A program made the translations under genes and the position numbers. Of a DNA stretch of 64,000 nt, positions 11,538 to 23,141 are shown piece after piece; the first letter of the stretch is position 1, and each line of letters opens with the position of its first letter. The notes under the pieces were generated by a model that was given only the letters and a program-made list of their open reading frames with translations, did no database searches and was not told the origin of the DNA. The stretch is taken from positions 101,368,905-101,432,904 of the forward strand of contig OZ020269.1 in assembly GCA_963971225.1 (NCBI GenBank). Reading direction: 5' to 3'. This DNA comes from Melieria omissa (taxonomy: Eukaryota; Arthropoda; Insecta; Diptera; Ulidiidae).

Positions 11538-13020
11538 CTTATATTTGTTAGTGTTGGCTATGACGGGAACACCAACTTGGTTTCGAGCATTGCTATAGAT
11601 TTGCGGTCTAAGTCAGGTGAATCATTTAGCTGATCGAAAGACATCCTATAGACCATTTTTTCTATTGCTATACTATGGGAATTTGTTCCCAACTAGGTTT
11701 CGAATCACTCAGAGCTTAATTTGACAGGAGGAAAGGATCGGCTTTACAAAGTTTCATGAGATATTTGGTTAGTGATCTCACCCTATTCACTCACTGTCTC
11801 ACTCGGGTTTGATATTTATTTCCTCTCTTCTAAAAACCACTTTACTTTAGTCCTTCATAACCTCTAAGCTAGCTGCCACCACTCATAGAAGTTCCAATGT
11901 TGGTTTTTTCTTTACTTTCTTTGTACTCATTTTTGTTTTACTGTCTCCACGGTTCAACCTTTAATTGCCATTCTTAGTATTTCAGTTGTGTGGCGCACCT
12001 TTTTCACCGTTACTCTTACCTTACTTTTCTTTTCTCTTTGAACCGTTTAAAAATTAAAACGTGCCCAGACGAAAGTAAACGGAATTTGCAAATTCTTTTA
12101 CCCCCAACTCACCCATTCGCTTCCTTTCATTTCATGATGAGATGCTGCAACAACAAAAAAAAGGAATGCAAAAAATGTTCACCAAAACCAGGATAAACGC
12201 ATAGCAAGGATAATGTAAATCGCGTTGCAAATTTTTGCACTCACCTGAGCGTACAACGTTTTTATCGCATGCAATTTTAACAATTCTAGTTCGTACAAGG
12301 AACAAGCGAACAGTGGGGAGTTGCCGAACGGAATAATTATGCTGCCGAATGCTTGAAGTTGTCGATAATGATGTTCATAATGAGATTGCCAAATCTTTTA
12401 TGGCTTCTTTTGCGCACGTCACCACTTAATCCAGCCATCGTACATATGCAGCGAACAGGCTGGCGGCGAAAGCAATCTTAATTTGCCTCAACTATGCACT
12501 TTAATTTATATCGTCGTTGCGTGCGGCGCAGCGTTGCCATGCTTTTGAAATTGCTTTGGTGTTGCGAGGAGTGGGAGATGTGGGGGAAGGGATTGTGCAG
12601 TGAAAGGGTACAGCGGCTGCATGCTAATTTCAAATTTGCGTAAATTACATGCGACATTTCACTTGAGGTGTTCTACGTGCCTGTCTGCGGCGTCGACTAC
12701 ACATCGCGCACACGCTGACGTTTCGTTTGTCAGCCGGTGACGTGGTGGTGGCAGTGGCTGCTTCAAGTTTTTGGCAGTAATTGCATGTTGTTGCTGTGCA
12801 ATACGAGTTATTGTTGTTGTTGCTATATGAAATCGTTTGAGGTCCAAAGGACTGCGTGCCGTTCTGTATGCAATTTTTTGGGTTTGTATTGATGTCGATG
12901 TGTAAGTTTCAACTGTTTTGTTGTTAGTATTGGACACCAACTGAGTGTGGAAGAGGGGAGAAAGGGAGCTGTTCTGTTTTATGGTAGAGAGTTCTTTGTT
13001 CCTTCTAGAGAGTCCATTTT
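11538..13020. other. Unique noncoding sequence
   Basis: Mixed composition with TTG/CAA runs near 12780-12840. No gene, RNA or repeat recognised. Open frames up to 93 codons on the minus strand are compositional (Thr- and Gln-rich). Confidence 0.4.
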
Positions 13021-13238
13021 CTGAAGCATTTAATGAAAGAAGACTCTCTTAGATGGATGAACGGTTGACTATTCCATGACAGGTTCGTAAAGAAAGGTAA
13101 ACAAATGTCTTTGAAAGCTAAGCTGGAACGACTGAAACATGTAAAGCATTTAATAAGACGAAGACTCTTTTAGTTGTATGAACGGCTGACTATTCCATGA
13201 CAGGTCCTTGTAGAATGGTAACAGATTTTCCTCGAAAG
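13021..13238. repeat. Two-unit tandem repeat, about 119 bp, host of a LINE insertion
   Basis: Two units starting AAGCATTTAAT (about 13026 and 13145) share GACTCT, TGAACGG, TGACTATTCCATGACAGGT and a CGAAAGCTAAG-like end. The second unit is interrupted after TTTCCTCGAAAG at 13238 and resumes at 15611 with CTAAGTTGAAACGACT. Unit 1 therefore shows what the site looked like before the LINE inserted. Confidence 0.8.
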
Positions 13239-13242
13239 GTCG

Positions 13243-15478
13243 TTTGGCCCCTACAAGTCCGCAGGCCCTGATGGTATCATTCTAGCAATGCTACAACATG
13301 CCGGAGACTGTATTCTGCAACCCCTAGTAAACATCTTTAAGGGATGCCTATTAGGGAATGTAGTTCCAAAGCAGTGGAGAGAGGTCAAAGTAGTTTTTAT
13401 ACCGAAGGCAGGAAAGCCCAGCCACACTACGGCTAAATACTATAGATCTATCAGACTTTCCTCATTCTTATTGAAAACGCTGGAGAGGCGGTTGGATAGA
13501 AATATAAGGAACAACCGGGGACTATCTTCTGAACTCTGCAGGGCACAACACGCCTATCTCCAGGGGAGGTCGGTGGACAGTGCACTGCACAGCGTTGTAG
13601 ACCCCATAGAGAATTCTGTGCCCTTAAAGGAGTACACAATGGCTGCCTTCCTCAATATAGAGGGCGCTTTCAACAATGTCACCACTGAGGCCATAACAAG
13701 AGGACTTCGTGCACACAGTGTGGAAAGCTTCGTTATCGATTGGGTTGAGACGATGCTGCAAGACAGGATAATCAACTCAACGATAGGACCCCGACTTCCA
13801 GCAGAAGGAGAGCCACAAGGGGAACACCCCTTGTGGCGAAGGATGGGGTGCTATCCCCTCCTTTATGGCTGCTGGTAGTGGATGCGATTCTAAGAGTCTT
13901 TCAGAGTAGACGCATTAGAATAGTTGCCTATGCGGACAACATCGTCATCATGATACAAAGAAAATGTTGCCTACTATCAGTGAACTGATGGAATCCTCAT
14001 GGGCCGACTTGTCAGTGTAGGTGAGAGACAACGGTTTAGGGATAAATCCCGAAAAACCCGAACTAGTCCTGTTCACCAAGAAAACTAAAATTCAGGAATT
14101 TCTCTTCGCTGTGTGGAAGGGCATCCCCTGAAACTATCTAAAGAGGCCAAATATCTTGGCATAAGTCTGGACTCAAAACTTTCGTGGAAGCGAAACATTG
14201 AAGAAAGAATGAAAAAGAGGCTCAGTATGCCTGCCTCAGTATTACCTTTGGTAAAAGATGGCGATTAAAACCCTACATCATCCATTGGATGACATGGACG
14301 TAGCGCAGCGAATTAACATCCAGCGGGTACGCTGGCTCGGTCATGTCTGCTGCATGGACGACGAAGCTCCGGCGAAAAAGGTATTCGATGCGATGGTTGG
14401 AGGTCGACGGCGAAGAGGGAGGCCGTGTCTCCGGTGGAAGGACCAAGTAGAAGAGGACCTGGTATCTCTTGGTGTAACCCTGGTATAACCGTTGTTATGG
14501 CCAGTTAAGTAAGTAAGTAAGCATCCTTTGGATGTATACAGCAATAACCAGACCCATCATTACCTACGGTTCTCATGTTTGGTGGGCAGCCATGGATAAA
14601 AAGAACAACCAGAGCAATCTGCAGAGACTTGCCACGATGACGATCACGAGGGCCGCGAAAACCGCTCTACGAATGGCTCTGGCAATGTTTCTGCACCTTC
14701 CCCCAGTGGACCTGTTCGTAAAGGCCAGCGCAGCAAAGACAATCCTCAGGCTGAGGGAGTCTAACCAGCTGAAGCCAGGCAACTATGGACATTCCAGCAT
14801 TCTGAATGCTCTAATGACTAGCTCTACCGGACAAGATCTTCTAGGTAAGGCCACTGATTTCCTGGTAAAGCGCAGCGACTTCAAATTGAAGATCCCCATC
14901 GATTATCCCTCCAGAGACAACTGGCAACAGCCCGAGGTGGAAGACTCTGCGGGAGTCTACTTTACCGACGGCTCGAAGACAGAGGATGGGACCGGTGCGG
15001 GTGTCTACTGCGAAACGCAAAATGTCTACTGGTCGTGCAGACTACCAGACTATTGCAGCGTTTTCCAGTCGGAGGTTTTCGCCATTATGAAAGCAACGCA
15101 GCACATAAGAAACTCGGCACTAAGTGCGGCCGTCATTTGTGTTGACAGCCAGGCTGCTCTTAAAGCAATTGAATCCACCGTAGTGAAATCAAAGGTAGTA
15201 CTAGACTGTCGGATAGCACTAGGTGGCATAAGACAATGCAGGGTTCGTTTGTGCCGGACATAGTGATATCGAAGGAACAAGCAAGCGGACGAACTAGCCC
15301 ACGCAGGGTCAGCTATGCCAGCGTGCGAGGCGGTCAACATGGTGCTACCACCGATCTCTGCTACGATGGGTTCAATGGGAGAGTGGATGGATGGATGGAT
15401 GCACAGATAACCGATCTACACAATTTCCTCGCGAAGACCAAATGGTTCCCAAAAGATCCCGTTTGGATCTACAGGGAT
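13243..15478 (+). pseudogene. RT and RNase H of LOA-like LINE, decayed
   Basis: Recognisable in order: KSAGPDG (about 13253), KYYRSIRLSSFLLKTLERRLD, NIEGAFNNV (about 13660; the family normally has Asp, here Asn, at a catalytic position), PQGEHP (about 13815, a frame break), YADNIV (about 13928; the family has YADD), NPEKPELVLFTKK, EAKYLGISLDSKLSWK, then after the nested insert MYTAITRPIITYGSHVWW (14532), RNase H FTDGSK (about 14963), SEVFAI and VDSQAAL. The final RNase H block (GHSDIEG, about 15248) is in another frame. Several frameshifts plus two lost RT aspartates make it inactive. Confidence 0.88.
14292..14521 (+). mobile_element. Nested LINE 3' fragment (230 bp) inside copy 1
   Basis: Flanked by CATCCATTGGATG (14279-14291) and CATCCTTTGGATG (14522-14534), a 13-bp target-site duplication with one mismatch. 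It encodes a LINE C-terminus with RVRWLGHVCCMDDEAP and GGRRRRGRPCLRWKDQVEED, then a short 3' end GTTGTTATGGCCAGTTAAG with a TAAG tandem tail. A second copy of the same family lies at 59758-60012. Insertion splits the host RT thumb region. The clade is not certain; C-termini of this style occur in RTE- and CR1/L2-like elements. Confidence 0.88.
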
Positions 15479-15610
15479 CCAAACAGATAAGGGAAGGACA
15501 CCGGTATTCCGAAAAATTAAGGGATGCATAATGGACCCAACAGGGTCTCCGAGTGAAAGTGCTTGCCGCACACACACCCCTTCGTAACCTTACCTAACTT
15601 TCCTCGAAAG

Positions 15611-18180
15611 CTAAGTTGAAACGACTAATCCGCGTAAAATTAAAACTAAAGCTAAATTGGAAAGACCTGCGTTTGAGGGAGTTTTCAAGGTACAGGATCC
15701 ATATGGGCGGTACAGAACATTAAGGATTCTATTTAAATGTATTGGACATTGTAAAAGATACAACTTGTACTTTGTTCTTGTATCAATTTTATCTGATAAA
15801 GGCAGTTAGTGGCAAGTATTCCTCAGAAAATTTTTTCTATTTCCATGTAAACCGGGAAAAGATAGCACCGAATTTTAGAATCTGAAACCTTGTCAAACCT
15901 CTTAAACTGGGGGAAAAAAAAGGCAATAATATTAAAGTTCCCCAATTTTAAGCAGTCAAATTAGCTGATTTGTTTCTTCTTCTTCTTAACAATTGGTTAT
16001 ACAGAGTCTGTGGAATCGAAAAAGAATAGTTAACCATCGGTAAATAGTTCATCAATCGCTGTGAAATGGGACCTTAATCTAATGAATCTAACCGTCTAAT
16101 CTGATTATTCTACAAGTATAGATTTTTGTATCCCAACAACCAAAACAAAATCCAATAGCTGATAGCGATCACATACAATTAAAATTATTGCAAATTACTT
16201 GGAACCTGACCACATATCCGTTTCCGCAACCATTTTGCCTGCTGCCTGAGTCACCAAAAAAGGCAAGAAGACGAGTGCTGAAGGGGCAAGGAAAATTGCG
16301 ACAAAAATGCCGCAGCAGCAGCTCCACGAACCAGCAAACCAACCAGACAGCCAGTGCAGGCAGCCAGCCATACTTAACAACAATAACAACAACAACGACG
16401 GCAGCATCAATAAAGTTTAAGTTGCCGAGCTGCGCCTGCGGCAATAAATGAAAAATGTTTCCACATGTTAGAAAAGTAAAATTGCAAAATAATTGCCAAC
16501 ACAAGGCAGGACACGCGGACGATCGTAAACATGGACACAGTGCAATGCAACAACAAAAATAAATACCTACCTACACACACACACACGTACACGCGTACAA
16601 AAACACTGTGGAAACAAGTACCCAAAATTTTGTGCCATGAAGTGAGGAAGAGATGGAAGGAGAAGGATACAGAAGGCGTGAAAAGGGAGCAGAAAGAGAC
16701 AGAGGAGAGGCAGCGCAATGAAACGTAAAACGATGAAAACGACATAAGGACATAAAAGGACACTGTCGCACATGCACGTAGTGCGGCAACTCAACGGCTC
16801 AACGGTTGCTTCAGTGGAGCAACGGCAAAGTTTTGAATTTCAGCAGCAATAAACACAACAACAACAACAAAAACAGTAGCAACAAATAAATTTTGCGAGT
16901 GTCCAAAAAAATATTGAAAAAAAAATTGCACGAAATGGACACAAAGGAGCTGGCGACGACGACGACGACGGTAACACACAAGGACGATTGCAATCGAGCG
17001 TACAGTGGTGGCGATATGTTGTTGTTGTTTTGTCATTGCCGCTGAGCAACAGCAATTGAACGCATTGCAAACTTTTTCATTCGTGATTGCAGCAAGTGAG
17101 CACAACAAAAACAAAAAAACTTCAGCTGCCGTTGCAGCGAAATGTGCAAAAAGCGCACACGGCCTGAAGTTGTTGAGGGGGAAAAATGCCGGTACAACAA
17201 AAACGCCACAACAATAATAATAACAGTTGTTGAATAATTGCAGTGTCCGCGTTGCTGGCGGCGGTGGCGGCAACCGAAGACGTTATAGATCGGCATCGGG
17301 CAAAAAGAGTTCATTGCAAGTTGGAGGCCATTGGGTGCAAGACTTTTCGCACTCACTGCCGGTGCGGTTAAAAATGCTAAATTGCATAAAAACATTGCAA
17401 AAAATTCGATGCCACTACGCCCGCATATTGGCGACAGTCTCTTCTTCTTCTTCTTGCATGTTTTTTGTACATTTTTTTACATTTATTTACTAAATTTTTT
17501 GTTTGTTGCACAGTCTGCCAGCAAAACTTGAAAAACTTTTTCCATTTCAGCGGTTAAGGTTCTGGCGTTGCTGTTTCACCTTTTCCATGCACCAACATTC
17601 GCCTCCATGGTCGCCACTTCATCTCTGCCGCTTGTGTCTCTTCCCCCTCACAAAAAAAAGGCCGACCAAATTGTCTTGCCACCAAAACTTGGGCCACCAC
17701 CTATTGTTGCCTTTTTTCCACCAACCTTCAATTTGCCAGCGTTTCTCCGCCTGGTCGCCGCTTGCACTGCATCCCAGCGCGTTCACGTTGGCAACCGCAT
17801 TGATCCCCTGCCCGCTGTGCTGCTTACCGTTCCAGGAGCAGCTCGTTGCCATTTTATTTTCGTGTCTATTGGCGCACTCGTCGTATCCATTGGCAACCTT
17901 TTTGCAGTTTGCACCCCTTTTTTTGGCAATGATTTTTATGTCGCTCCCCTTGCGCGCCGCCCGCCAGCCAACGCCACTGAAATTGACTTAATTATCTTGT
18001 CGTATAATTACAAAAGTTATTGCGGTATCCCTGGCGGCCATTTCTGTTTATTTTCAACGCGCTCGCCCGACCAGCACACGTCGCGTCGTGTGTGATGGTC
18101 CAACAACTGTTTCGGGCGCTATTCAACGACTCTCTTGTACGCTCTACTCTACGCATAGCCACGCCCATTTTCATGTATGG
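15611..18180. other. Unique noncoding sequence rich in CAA/CAG and TTG runs
   Basis: The first 70 bases complete the interrupted tandem repeat. The rest holds triplet-rich tracts, a CA run (about 16573-16586) and a C-rich block at 17560-17960 that keeps two overlapping open frames (162 and 175 codons). Those frames show no recognisable domain, overlap each other, and look compositional. No gene is called. Confidence 0.4.
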
Positions 18181-18205
18181 TGTGATCAAACTTCACTTTA
18201 TTTCT

Positions 18206-19466
18206 AATAAAATAAAATAAAATAAAATAAAATAAAATAAAATAAAATAAAATACAATACAATAAAATAAAATAAAATAAAATAAAATAAAATAAAATAA
18301 AATAAAATAAAATAAAATAAAATAAAATAAAATAAAATAAAATAAAATAAAATAAAATAAAATAAAATAAAATAAAATAAAATAAAATAAAATAAAATAA
18401 AATAAAATAAAATAAAATAAAATAAAATAAAATAAAATAAAATAAAATAAAATAAAATAAAATAAAATAAAATAAAATAAAATAAAATAAAATAAAATAA
18501 AATAAAATAAAATGAAATGAAATGAAATGAAATGAAATGAAATGAAATGAAATGAAATGAAATAAAATAAAATAAAATAGCATCAAATAAAATAAAATAA
18601 AATAAAATAAAATAAAATAAAATAAAATAAAATAAAATAAAATGAAATAAAATAAGATAAAATAAAATAAAATAAAATAAAATAAAATAAAATAAATTAA
18701 AATAAAATAAAATAAAATAAAATAAAATAAAATACAATAAAATAAAATAAAATAAAATGAAATAAAATAAAATAAAATAAAATAAAATAAAATAAAATAA
18801 AATAAAATAAAATAAAATAAAATAAACTAAAATGAAATAAAATAAAATAAACTAAAATAAAATAAAATAAAATAATATAAAATAAAATAAAATAAAATAA
18901 AATAAAATAAAATAAATTAAAATAAAATAAAATAAAATAAAATAAAATAAAATAAAATAAAATAAAATAAAATAAAATAAAATAAAATAAAATAATATAA
19001 AATAAAATAAAAGAAAATAAAACAAAATAAAATAAAATACAATAAAATAAAATAAAATAAAATAAAATAAAATAAAATAAAATAAAATAAAATAAAATAA
19101 AATAAAATAAAATAAAATAAACTAAAATAAACTAAAATGAAATAAAATAAAATAAAATAAAATAAAATAAAATAAAATAAAATAAAATAAAATAAAATAA
19201 AATAAAATAAAATAAAATAAAATAGCATCAAATAAAATAAAATAAAATAAAATAAAATAAAATAAAATAAAATAAAATAAAATAAAATAAAATAAAATAA
19301 AATAAAATAAAAATAAAAAATAAAATAAAATAAACTAAAATAAACTAAAATAAAATAAAATAAAATAAAATAAAATAAAATAAAATAGCATCAAATAAAA
19401 TAAAATAAAATAAAATAAAATAAAATAAAATAAAATAAAATAAAATAAAATAAAATAAAATAAAAT
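18206..19466. repeat. AAAAT pentanucleotide microsatellite, about 1.26 kb
   Basis: Near-continuous AAAAT repeat with point variants (AAATG run at 18513-18560, scattered AACTA and AATTA) and three islands reading GCATCAAAT at about 18580, 19225 and 19388. On the minus strand it gives spurious Phe-Ile-Leu-Tyr open frames. Near 19312 the phase slips. Related AAAAT arrays occur at 49690-49850 and 53233-53646. Confidence 0.98.
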
Positions 19467-20906
19467 ACCCAGAGTTACTGCTATGAAAACCGAGCAAGAT
19501 TATCAAAGCTGGCCATAGCGATAGATAGAAAGGTAGGATGACAAATAGACTGGATGGGACATAAGGAAAGAGATAAAAGGTTACAAAAGAGTAGTGAATG
19601 AAGTGGAGTGGAGTAGTCGAATAAAATAGAAAAAGCAATAGGAAGTTATCAATTAAGAGCGGTTAGGACGTTTTTTGTTCTTTGAAAAATTACAAGAAAA
19701 ATGCAAAAAGGACAGTTTCAGAGAGAGAAAAAGGAAAAGGGTAGAAATATGGAAAAATAGAAAGATTGTCAAATAGTGCTTCAGAAATTAAAATAGATAT
19801 GGAAGAATAAGGGAAGTTAGGTTAGGATAGACGGATAGACAGGTAGGAAGATAAGAAAGAAGAGGATAGGAGAGCAAGCTTATTTGAATAACGGAGTGAT
19901 AGAGAAAAAGAAACAGAATAAATATTTGAAGAAAATCTTAGTTATGTATAGCTATTGTCTTCGCTTGTCCAGAGACTCTGAAGCCTTATTTTTAGCCCAA
20001 AAGTCCGAACTAAAGCATGAAAATAGAAAAATAAATATGCCCAAATAAAACCAGACAGGACAGACTAGTTTCAAACAACTCCCTTGATGATCATTATTAC
20101 ACTACATTAACTTTCTGCACTTCTGGCTTCTACAAACTCCATACTCGAAGTGAATATACCCCAACAACACAGAGCAGGGTATGAAAAACATTCCTGCCTC
20201 ATTATTTTTCTACCACTACTATTTTGTTGTTGTTGGGCAACTTTTTTTGGTACTTCCTTTAAATGCTTTTTATTTGCTGCCATGATGGGGTAAGGAATTT
20301 CTTTCCACTATTGTTTTTTGTTTTTACAAACTGTGCATAACAAAAGTGCCCAAAATGTTCGCTTTTTATTAGCAACGTTATTTAAAAATTTTTATTATAA
20401 TTTTCATTTAAATAGATTCGGTTTTTTTATCAGTTTATGAGGGTTTTATTGACTTAAAAATTTAGCACTCAAATTTGTTGAAGCCTGCACTGACTTCAGT
20501 TGAGTGAAAGAGAGTGCAATTCGAATTAAAAAATATAGTAAATGCTTGTAATGAATCTAGTAAACTGAACAAGAGTTGATGAAACCATAATGTCTACTAA
20601 TTTCATGACATTGGGTTAAGTCATAGTTCAAATCTTGGTGAGACTGTGTGGCTTACTTAAGAGAGTTAAATATTGTGGAGCTACAAAAATCTATTTTTGT
20701 TTAAGATCAACTTTGACCAACTCTAGATTCAATTAAAATTATATTTAATCACTTATTCTTAGATTACAGAAATGTATCTAGATATGTCTAAGACCGGCCA
20801 AAACCTAACCGATCCTTTTGTAATCTAATAAAGCAATGTGTCCTTGAAAGCTCATTGCTTAGAAGAGTTGTTTTGGTTAGACTAACTTTTATGATGATTT
20901 ACATGA
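19467..20906. other. Unique AG-rich then AT-rich sequence
   Basis: A purine-rich tract with many GATAG and AGGAA words follows the microsatellite. No gene, RNA or transposon recognised. Confidence 0.4.
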
Positions 20907-20914
20907 ACATGAAC

Positions 20915-21136
20915 CCTGCTCTCTACAGATCACGGGTCAGCTGCCTCGGATCCGCGTCGTTCCCTTCCTTGGAAAGAGTCGCGGAACAAAAAAGCAGCGA
21001 CTTACTTAGATTTGGCAAAACGTTTTTGACAAACTACATACAGGTCTGAAGCTCCAGAACCTTTCTGGTACCACTATGGACCAACATGGTCTATGTGAGA
21101 CCCCCCCGAGGGTCAGCCAGCCTAACCTACCTACCT
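20915..21136 (+). mobile_element. Recent 5'-truncated LOA-like LINE 3' end (222 bp)
   Basis: Matches the last 222 bp of the element at 42080-46090 with about two base differences. It encodes the last roughly 43 residues of ORF2 (ALYRSRVSCLGSASF... to ...TNYIQV), a stop, a 90-base 3' untranslated region and CCTAACCTACCTACCTAC. It is flanked by ACATGAAC at 20907-20914 and 21137-21144, an 8-bp target-site duplication (the left copy sits in a local overlap of two such words). This is a typical dead-on-arrival insertion. Confidence 0.93.
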
Positions 21137-21150
21137 ACATGAACTTAACC

Positions 21151-21290
21151 GGCCTCGATAGTTCAGTGAGTAGCGCTTCTTATACCGAGACCCTAGGTTC
21201 GATTCCTAGCTCACGCTGGTGAAACACTCGTCAACTTCTGTCGCTATCCAGATGAAGCAGATGACATATAGAGGCAGCCACTTCACTCTA
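21151..21290 (+). mobile_element. tRNA-derived SINE (copy 2)
   Basis: The head reads GGCCTCGATAGTTCAGTGAG and contains an A-box-like TAGTTCAGTGAGT (21159-21171) and a B box GGTTCGATTCC (21196-21206) within a perfect CTAGG/CCTAG T-arm stem. The body TGAAACACTCGTC...TCGCTA...AGATGAAGCAGATGA is shared with copy 1 at 10638. It lies just after the LINE fragment, in the same orientation. A B-box/A-box spacing of about 37 bases fits an RNA polymerase III promoter. The 3' limit is approximate, ending around AACTAACT. Confidence 0.8.
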
Positions 21291-22572
21291 CTAACTAACT
21301 TTACATGACTTTTTGTTGAGGTTTAATTTTTTATATTAAAATAGACTAAACTTTTCCATATATTTTTTCGATTCTTATATGTTGTAATCTAACTAAATTA
21401 AACTATCCGCTTTGCAAAATGTATTCTTAGTTTTTATTTAAATTTATTCTGTCATCTGTCGCACATTTTTTTTTATTTTACATTTCATTCAACTTGTGAA
21501 CATTTCTTTGTTTGAATTTCATTGTTTAAATTTCCATCGGTTAAAGACGTTTCCAGCAATAACTGCTTTTTCACTAACTGATGCAAGCCACCTCCCTTGT
21601 TGTCACCAGTCACAACGTCGCTAGTGCCACAGCGTCACAATGCAGCAGATATTCTCCCGGGGGTGTCTTTAATTCTAATAGCTTCGATTGTTTGTCAAAG
21701 ATATCTGCGATTTATGTACTTTCACTGCACCTGTGAAAAAGAAATCAAAACAGTGAACGAAAAAATGAGATTAAGGATAAAATGTGATGATGGGGCGAAA
21801 TGGCAAATGTTTTCAAGTATATGAACTGAGGCAAGTTTAAAGTTTTCTATAGAAATCATTCAAAATAAAAACAAATATTTAGTAACACAGATTTAGCTGT
21901 TATGTACGGAAAATGCAAAAACTGTTTACACTATATTTTGTTTTATAGAAGAAGCATTCACCTGGATAGTTTTTTCTGGGACGTTCTAGAAAATTTTGCT
22001 GATAGGACTAATTCAATTGAATCTCTTTGACAAAAATCCAATTCCCGTGACAGATGTTGGTACCATAAATCAGTCGCGGGTACTGGCTTCATTAGAACTT
22101 CAAACTGATTCTGTGAGTCCTGTTTCAAGGAACATGTCTTGGCATTTTAGAAAAAACGGGTCAAATTGACCCATAAAAATAGGAGCCAGAGGGTTAAAAT
22201 GTTCTAAAAAAACGTTGCTTGTAGAATTCAACATCAAATTGCTGCACACATCATATACCTAAAATGTAACATGATATGGTTTTCGTATGCTGATTAACCA
22301 TAATAATGTACAAAAGAAGGGGAGACATGGATCTCCCTAAAAAAAATTTGAGACCTAAGATTTTAAAAAAATTGATACACTTATATATTTTGTTGGTCCC
22401 CTCTGCCAGAATCCGTTGTCAGAACGTTGTTTTGTTATTTTGTAAACAAAAAATTTGATTTTGATGTTGTTTGATGTTGATGGGTGTTTTTTAAGTAACA
22501 TTTAACTGGAAAACATATAAGGAAACAACCTTTACATCCCCAAAATTTCTCTATCTTTCTTTCCGTGATGCC
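21291..22572. other. Unique AT-rich sequence
   Basis: Near 22158 a short palindrome-like word GGGTCAAATTGACCC occurs, and AGGGTTAA at 22190 resembles one end of the TTAA MITEs but has no partner. Nothing else recognised. Confidence 0.4.
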
Positions 22573-22833
22573 TTAACCCTTTCGGGACTACTGGGATAAT
22601 ACGTCCCAGCAAGTTTTTTAAGCCCTTCAAAACAATTATTCAAATCTTACGACCCACGCAAAAAATTTTTTCGATTTCGATGTTCCCGCATTTCGGTGTT
22701 CCCGCATAAAAGGATGATTTCGGAATTTATGAGCATCCAATATATTTTTATAACCCCAACATTCATAGCATGAGAATATTTCTACTGAGAGTATTTTGGA
22801 TTTCAAAATTAAACTCCGTCCTAAAAGGGTTAA
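22573..22833. mobile_element. piggyBac-like MITE (TTAA-flanked, 261 bp)
   Basis: Starts TTAACCCTTTCGGGAC and ends GTCCTAAAAGGGTTAA, a 16-bp inverted repeat with two mismatches and TTAA at each border. piggyBac transposons duplicate TTAA and end in CCC/GGG. The interior is noncoding. The outer 11 bp equal those of the 91-bp candidate at 3703. Confidence 0.65.
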
Positions 22834-23141
22834 ACCAGATATACTTCAATACTATCGACTTTCCTTCAAGGTTTTTCGAGGAATGCCATGATGCCATTGA
22901 CGAAAGATTTCTGTGATGTCTAAATGAAAAATTGAATCAATTGGTTTTCCTAGGCTTCTTTTTGAACCAGTTTGGATGGATGGATGAATGTGAGGGGGAG
23001 CCGAGGAAATAACCTAAGGGAGGTCATTACCTCAGGCACTTAGGCTTTAAAGCTCATTGTACTTAAGGCTCAGGAAAGAGATTGATAGAGGAGATGGGAA
23101 TGGGAAAAGAAAAGAGAAAGTGAGTGGAAAGAAAGAGAGAG

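Larger units (their letters stand above)
13239..15598 (+). mobile_element. 5'-truncated LOA-like non-LTR retrotransposon (copy 1)
   Basis: Flanked by a perfect 12-bp target-site duplication TTTCCTCGAAAG (13227-13238 and 15599-15610). It begins inside the RT domain (KSAGPDG) and runs through RT, the thumb region and RNase H to a 3' end CGTAACCTTACCTAAC. A 230-bp piece of another LINE is nested at 14292-14521. The same 3' untranslated sequence occurs at the end of a fragment near 25306-25400. Assignment to the LOA/I group rests on the RT plus RNase H layout and the TWGL..HW.Y..I.RP.I.Y style of thumb; the clade is inference. Confidence 0.9.

Noticed and set aside
17503..18095. Two overlapping frames of 162 and 175 codons
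   Set aside because: They overlap in different frames with similar quality, have no recognisable domain, and lie in a C-rich low-complexity patch.
18149..19638. Long Phe-Ile-Leu-Tyr frames on the minus strand
   Set aside because: Translation of the AAAAT microsatellite.
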